This document shows, piece after piece, positions 5,544-9,228 of a stretch of DNA of 9,228 bases. Source of the stretch: Alphaproteobacteria bacterium (GTDB taxonomy: Bacteria > Pseudomonadota > Alphaproteobacteria > Rhizobiales > Devosiaceae). A model generated the notes under the pieces. The model did not search any database. It was not told where the DNA came from and saw only the letters and a list, made by a program, of their open reading frames with translations. The position numbers were made by a program, and so were the translations under genes. The stretch lies in the NCBI GenBank assembly GCA_013152625.1, contig JAADFY010000065.1, positions 1,700 to 10,927 of the forward strand, given 5' to 3'. The first letter of the stretch is position 1. Each line of letters begins with the position of its first letter.

Positions 5544-6419
5544 CTAAACCAGCCCGGCAAACTGCATCGCCTCGTCGATGGCGGACGCCACCGGCGGCGA
5601 GACCCCCACCAGCGGCAGCCGCACATCAGGGGCACACAGCCCCAGCCGCGAGGCGGCATATTTTATCCCCGCCGGGCTGGGTTCGAGAAACAGGGCCATG
5701 TGCAGGGGGCCGAGCTTGTCCTGAATTTCAAGCGCTGTGGCAAAATCGCCCCTCAAGGTGGCCGTCTGGAATTTCGCACAAAGTTTCGGCGCCACATTCG
5801 CCGTCACCGAAATGCACCCCATGCCCCCATGGGCGTTGTACCCCAGCGCGGTGATGTCCTCGCCGGACAGCTGGACAAAATCCTCACCCAGCGCCGCCCG
5901 AATGGCGGTTACCCGCCCCAGATCGGCTGTGGCGTCCTTGACCCCGATGACCCGGGGCGCTGCTTCGCGAATGGCAACCATGGTCTCAACCGAGATGTCG
6001 ATAACGGCACGGGCGGGTATATTGTACAAAAGCAGCGGCAGGTCGGTGGCGGCGGTGACCGCTTTGTAATGGGCGATCAGGCCGGCCGGGCCGGGCTTGT
6101 TGTAGTAGCCCGTAACCGAGAGCACACCGTCAGAACCTACGCGTTCGGCATGGCGACAAAAGGCAATGGCTTCATCTGTGGAATTGGAGCCGGTCCCGGC
6201 AATGACGGGCACCCGTCCGGCGGTTACCGACACGCAGATTTCGGTAACCCGGCAATGTTCCTCATGGGTAAGCGTTGGTGACTCACCGGTGGTGCCCATG
6301 GGAACCAGCCCCTCGGACCCTTCTTTGATCTGCCAGTCCACCAGCCGTTCAAACGCGGCCTCATCCACCGCCGAACCCTTGAATGGCGTGATCAGCGCTG
6401 TGATTGATCCGCGAAACAT
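5544..6419 (-). CDS. dapA: 4-hydroxy-tetrahydrodipicolinate synthase
   Basis: DapA condenses pyruvate with aspartate semialdehyde, the first step specific to lysine and diaminopimelate (peptidoglycan) synthesis. It acts in the cytoplasm as a TIM-barrel tetramer in known family members. The 291-residue length is typical. Thr43-Thr44 lie in GTTGES, Tyr106 in GYYNKP, Tyr132 and Arg137 in LLYNIPARAV, and the Schiff-base lysine Lys161 in GVKDAT; all catalytic residues are present. One small departure is Gly104 where many relatives have Pro before YYNKP. The ATG at 6419 has AAGGA (6432-6428) eight bases upstream. smpB follows closely on the same strand, and slt is divergent across 326 bases. In rhizobia the same neighbours are, from memory, kept together. 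Confidence 0.96.
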   Translation of the reverse strand: MFRGSITALITPFKGSAVDEAAFERLVDWQIKEGSEGLVPMGTTGESPTLTHEEHCRVTEICVSVTAGRVPVIAGTGSNSTDEAIAFCRHAERVGSDGVLSVTGYYNKPGPAGLIAHYKAVTAATDLPLLLYNIPARAVIDISVETMVAIREAAPRVIGVKDATADLGRVTAIRAALGEDFVQLSGEDITALGYNAHGGMGCISVTANVAPKLCAKFQTATLRGDFATALEIQDKLGPLHMALFLEPSPAGIKYAASRLGLCAPDVRLPLVGVSPPVASAIDEAMQFAGLV

Positions 6420-6525
6420 ATGTCAAATCCTTGCAAAAATAGCGCGGGACAAACCCCCAAACCGCCTCGGAATGGCCCCAGAACGGTCGTGATTTGTCCC
6501 CGGTTCCACCAGAGTTGGCAACAAT

Positions 6526-6537
6526 AGTGTCAACACT
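6526..6537 (-). promoter_or_regulatory. Dyad overlapping a TTGACA box upstream of dapA
   Basis: The plus strand reads AGTGT-CA-ACACT (6526-6537), a perfect inverted repeat with a two-base centre. Read towards dapA it contains TTGACA (6533-6528), a perfect -35 consensus, about 110 bases before the start codon. No convincing -10 hexamer follows at 16-18 bases (the stretch reads TGGTGGAA). It may be a regulated -35 region or a chance dyad. Confidence 0.3.
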
Positions 6538-6619
6538 GACCGGCGACAAGCGGGCACGTGATCAAACACCGACATTGCCACCGAACATGTCGTTAACCAG
6601 CTAGTGGAACCGATTATTC

Positions 6620-6629
6620 ACGTTAACGT
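6620..6629. repeat. Ten-base perfect palindrome upstream of slt
   Basis: ACGTTAACGT reads identically on both strands and lies 117 bases before the slt start codon. A related CGTTAACC occurs at about 6591-6598. Either may be an operator, but I recognise no known binding site. Confidence 0.35.
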
Positions 6630-6667
6630 TTTAGGTTGGGGGTCAGAGCGAGGGGAACAGGGGCCCG

Positions 6668-6688
6668 GTTCGGGTAGCTTGTTCGGGT
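6668..6688 (+). repeat. Short direct repeat in the slt leader
   Basis: GTTCGGGT occurs twice (6668-6675 and 6681-6688) with a five-base spacer, so a 13-base period. The GTTC halves are nine bases apart, not the seven of the alphaproteobacterial LexA box, so I do not call a LexA site. Together with the dyads to its left this fills the 326-base dapA/slt intergenic region (6420-6745), where I see no gene. Confidence 0.3.
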
Positions 6689-6745
6689 CCTGAATGCGGG
6701 GCTCTTGCCATACCAGAGTTTTGCGTAAATCCGGCAGGTAAAAAA

Positions 6746-8801
6746 ATGTTGTTGTTCAAAAATTGCACTCCCCGATTTCGAGCCTGCGGGCTGGTGCTGG
6801 CCACCGCCATTGCGGGGTTCGGGTTTGCCGGCTTTGCCGGAACCCCCGTGGTGGCACAGAACATCGACACCATAGTCACCGCCTCCATCAGCCCTTCTGC
6901 GCTGGCGCAGACAAATCCAAACGGTTCGGGCAAATTTCGCAATGCTCTGGGGCTGTTGAAAAACAAGAAGTATGCCGACGCCTATTCGGCGGCCCGCGGG
7001 CTGTCCGACCCCGCCGAACGAAGGGCCATCCAGTGGGCGGCCATATATTTCGGCAAGGGAAAAATCGATTTTGAAAGCGTTTTGCGGTTTCAGGCCGACG
7101 CCCCCCACTTTGCCGCCGCTTCCATTTACAAAACACCGGCTTGAGCAATCCCTTGTCCGGACGCGACCTGGCAAAGATACCGTCATCCGGCTGCTTGGCG
7201 GGCGGATGCCCAACACAATTGATGCGCAACTGGCCCTTGCGGCGGCTTATGTCAGTGATGGACAGCGTGGCCGGGCGGCCCCGATTGTCGCCTCGGTCTG
7301 GGTGAATAACTTTCTCGATGCCAAGACCGAAGCGCGCATTCTGGACCAGTTTGGCGGATTACTGACCCGCAAGGAACACTGGGCCCGCACCGTGCGACTG
7401 CTAATGTTCGACCGCGCCAAGGGCGCCGAGCGGATCATGCGGTTTTTGTCCCCGGCCCAAAAATCCCTCGCCCTGGCCCGGATCGCGGTTTCCCGGCGGG
7501 CGGGCAACGCCGGCGCACTCATTGACCGGGTGGATCCCGCCTATCGCGACCACCCGCTATTCGCTTTTTCAAGGGCCCAGCTTGCGGCGGACAAAAAAGC
7601 ACCGGCGGCAGCGGTGAAATTTCTCAACAGTGCCCGTGGCGTCCTGCCCGAGCCCAACCAATGGTGGTTTGAGCGCCGCCGGCTGGTGCGTCAGTTACTG
7701 GTCGCCGGCGACGCCCCCAACGCCTATCGGGCGGCGGCTGGCTTTACCGACGGCTCGGACGGCCGGCTGGTAGACGCCAACCTGCATGCGGGCTGGATCG
7801 CATTGCGGTTTCTCAACGATCCCAAAACCGCCCTGGCCCATTTTGAGCGCCAGTTGCGCTACGCCTCCCTGCCCTCCTCGATTTCAAGCGCCCAGTACTG
7901 GATAGGCCGGGCGGCCGAAGCCATGGGCGATGTTCGCTCCGCTTCAAAAGCCTTTACCATCGCCGCCAACTACGGACGCCAGTATTACGGGCAACTGGCC
8001 CAGGCCAAGTTGCGCGAGGTCAAAGTGGATTTACGGGCAACTCCGGAGTGGCGTTCGGCCAAACCGGCATTTGACAATCAGGATCTGGTGCGCGCGGTCC
8101 GGCTGTTTGCCGCCAACGGCATGAACTGGATGGCCGAGCCCCTGGTGACCCGTCTTGGCTATCGCAGCACAGCACCGGGGGATTTATTGCTGGCCGCCCG
8201 TCTGGCCCAGGAAATCAAAGCCCATAACCTCGCCATCATCATTGCCGATATTGCCAACCGGCGCGGCACCGCCCTTGATCTATGGGCATTCCCCAAGGAC
8301 GGGTTACCCCCCACGATCCGCATCGCCGAGGTGGACCGGGCGGCAGTTTATGCCGTGGCCCGTCAGGAAAGCCGGTTTGACGTGGATGCCCTCTCCAGGG
8401 CCGGCGCGCGCGGAATTATGCAACTGATGCCAGCCACGGCCAAAGAGACCGCGAAACTGATCGGGGTTTCTTATTCAAAAGACCGTCTGGTCACTGATCC
8501 GGCCTATAACGCCCTGCTCGGGTCGACCTATCTGGCCCGGCAACTCGACAGGTTTGACGGGTCTTTGGTGCTGGCCGCCGCCGCATACAACGCCGGGGCC
8601 AGCAATGTGAACAAGTGGCTGAAGGCCAATGGCGACCCACGGGACAAGAACATCGATCCCGTGGACTGGATCGAATTGATCCCGTTTACCGAAACCCGGC
8701 GTTATGTGCAAAAAGTCATGGCCAACTATCAGATTTACCGGGCCCGGCTTGGCGATGACCGGCTGGATATTCTGGCTTACCTGAGAAAAATCCCGCACTG
8801 A
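6746..8801 (+). pseudogene. slt: Soluble lytic murein transglycosylase, broken by a one-base frameshift
   Basis: Intact relatives are periplasmic enzymes that cleave the MurNAc-GlcNAc bond of peptidoglycan and leave 1,6-anhydro-MurNAc ends. Restoring the frame at about 7136 gives 684 residues, a normal length. An N-terminal signal peptide with a hydrophobic core runs to about residue 38 (ending TPVVAQ). A long alpha-helical, TPR-like region follows, then the C-terminal SLT domain (about 525-650). Catalytic Glu541 lies in ARQESRF, followed by GIMQLMPAT, Tyr614 in AAYNAGASNVNKWL, and PFTETRRYVQKV. The 5' part (6746-7144) ends in SIYKTPA and a TGA; the 3' part, in the +1 frame, resumes with RLEQSLVR and stays open to 8801. 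AGGT at 6736-6739 precedes the ATG. As written, only the 132-residue N-terminal piece would be exported. The 3' frame has an in-frame ATG at 7206, but a product from there would lack a signal peptide. Every other residue expected is intact, so a sequencing error is quite possible. Confidence 0.88.
7130..7142 (+). other. Frameshift site in slt
   Basis: The bases read AAAACACCGGCTT. The upstream frame reads AAA ACA CCG GCT and then the stop TGA at 7142-7144. The frame that continues the family sequence needs AAA ACn CGG CTT GAG. One base too many therefore lies between 7130 and 7137. The protein joins smoothly as IYKT-RLEQSLVR when one A or C is removed. Confidence 0.85.
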
Positions 8802-8810
8802 ACACAGATC

Positions 8811-8913
8811 GGCGGCAAAATGGCGCCCGCCGCCCAGGCAAGGTACGAGCGTATATGCGAGCAGCCGCCATGACCAGACCCGCATCACCCCGGACCTGAT
8901 CCTGGGGCAGGTC
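8811..8913. repeat. Hairpin-forming intergenic sequence after slt
   Basis: The 190 bases from 8802 to 8991 hold no gene I can support. GGCGGC (8811-8816) can pair with GCCGCC (8829-8834). CCCCGGA (8888-8894) can pair with TCCTGGGG (8900-8907) with one bulge. GACCTG (8893-8898) can instead pair with CAGGTC (8908-8913), so the last two hairpins exclude each other. None is followed by a T tract, so none is a standard intrinsic terminator for slt. Confidence 0.35.
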
Positions 8914-8970
8914 ACAAGGTCCCGGCTCGTGGGCTCGGACGTTGGGGTTTTGTGGCGGCCTGCTTGCCGG

Positions 8971-9006
8971 AAAAAAGATCACCCCACCCGGTCAGGTGTG
9001 GTGATC
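8971..9006 (-). terminator. Intrinsic terminator of a minus-strand gene entering from the right
   Basis: Read on the minus strand, GATCACCACACC (9006-8995) and GGTGGGGTGATC (8988-8977) form a 12-position stem with one mismatch around a six-base loop. Six T bases follow (8976-8971). The T tract is present only on the minus strand, so it ends leftward transcription from beyond the right part of the window. A TGA that could close an open frame coming from the right sits in the loop (8994-8992). Confidence 0.85.
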
Positions 9007-9117
9007 CAATTCAATTTCAAGCCAGCTTGACCGCCGGTTGGTTGCACCAAATCCGGCCAGATCACCGACCACGCGGGTTCGTTCAAAAGGGTGAGAAATA
9101 TCCAGAGAACTCTTCAC
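8992..9117 (-). CDS. Unidentified minus-strand coding tail or small ORF ending at the terminator
   Basis: A minus-strand frame runs from a GTG at 9117 to a TGA at 8994-8992, inside the terminator loop. It encodes 41 residues including HPFERTRVVGDL, FGATNRRSSW and LEIELDHHT. The composition (Asp, Glu, Arg, Val, Gly, Trp) looks protein-like and the end fits the terminator, but I do not recognise the family. The GTG has no Shine-Dalgarno, and in-frame stops lie just upstream (TAG at 9126-9124 and a TGA before it). It could be a small gene, or the 3' end of a larger gene whose frame is broken here: a second minus-strand frame with an ATG at 9154 reaches a TGA near 9088. Third-position GC is lower than in the neighbouring genes. 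The call is tentative. Confidence 0.25.
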   Translation of the reverse strand: MKSSLDISHPFERTRVVGDLAGFGATNRRSSWLEIELDHHT

Positions 9118-9135
9118 ACGTGTCTACGGAAGTCA

Positions 9136-9151
9136 ATGTCGAAATCGACAT
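9136..9151. repeat. Sixteen-base inverted repeat near the right edge
   Basis: ATGTCGA-AA-TCGACAT (9136-9151) is a perfect inverted repeat with seven-base arms and a two-base centre. It could be an operator for a gene beginning at or beyond the window's right edge, or part of a coding sequence. No T tract follows, so it is not a terminator. Confidence 0.4.
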
Positions 9152-9228
9152 GCGTGCGGACGACGCGCCGCCGCCATCACATCCCCGCCCATCCGTGACA
9201 TGGACGACGTGATGATGATGACCGCCAG

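Noticed and set aside
6668..6688. LexA (SOS) box
   Set aside because: The GTTC repeats are nine bases apart, whereas the alphaproteobacterial site has seven, and slt is not an expected SOS gene.
7101..7106. Six-C run in slt as the frameshift site
   Set aside because: The upstream frame keeps the family-like sequence (DAPHFAAASIYKT) well past this run, so the frame changes only at about 7130-7137.
8475..8982. Minus-strand open frames antisense to the end of slt
   Set aside because: They overlap the strongly conserved SLT domain on the other strand and have typical shadow composition.
8952..9212. Plus-strand open frame of 86 codons across the right intergenic region
   Set aside because: It crosses the leftward terminator and the inverted repeat, has no ribosome binding site, and gives a sequence without recognisable motifs; most likely chance.
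9200..9228. ATG with codons MDDVMMMTA running off the right edge
   Set aside because: Only nine codons are visible and there is no Shine-Dalgarno, so a gene start cannot be supported.
1..9228. Mobile element, defence island, CRISPR or other accessory system
   Set aside because: No transposase, integrase, toxin pair, phage gene, spaced repeat array or tRNA scar is visible; all identified genes are core functions in a familiar order.

Overview
The window is a GC-rich chromosomal block of housekeeping genes from an alphaproteobacterium. Gene content, gene order and protein style all point to Hyphomicrobiales (Rhizobiales) or a close relative. The best lineage hint is the Rsh protein, whose C-terminal half lacks the usual zinc-ligand cysteines and carries a TIYPI-type segment, which I recall from rhizobial Rsh proteins. 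I cannot name a genus. I see no prophage, insertion sequence, CRISPR array, tRNA or rRNA.

Left part, minus strand (1-3480): rpoZ, rsh, pyrE and the start of acpS are read leftwards in that order. rpoZ has its own promoter candidate and is followed by a good intrinsic terminator, so rsh-pyrE-acpS is at least partly separate from it. rsh, pyrE and acpS are packed tightly: the pyrE ribosome binding site lies in the end of rsh, and the pyrE stop and acpS start overlap as ATGA. The unit joins the alarmone synthetase/hydrolase, the RNA polymerase subunit that helps form a (p)ppGpp site, pyrimidine synthesis and acyl carrier protein activation.

Middle (3481-6419): a divergent intergenic region separates rpoZ from a plus-strand pair, a NYN-domain (LabA-like) putative RNase and a family 5 (UDGb-type) iron-sulfur uracil-DNA glycosylase, which overlap by a few bases. 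This pair converges on smpB, with the two stop codons sharing the palindrome CTATAG. smpB lies downstream of dapA in a minus-strand dapA-smpB unit.

Right part (6420-9228): a 326-base divergent region with several small dyads leads into a plus-strand soluble lytic murein transglycosylase (slt-like). Its frame is broken by one extra base near 7130-7137, so the gene is either a recent pseudogene or carries a sequence error. After slt comes about 190 bases with hairpins but no recognised gene, then a strong intrinsic terminator facing leftwards. This implies a minus-strand transcription unit entering from the right edge, of which only an unidentified 3' coding tail is visible.

This is a conserved core locus rather than a new accessory system. 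The points most worth a second look are the slt frameshift, the zinc-less Rsh domain, the odd translation start of rsh, and the unidentified coding tail at the right-hand terminator.
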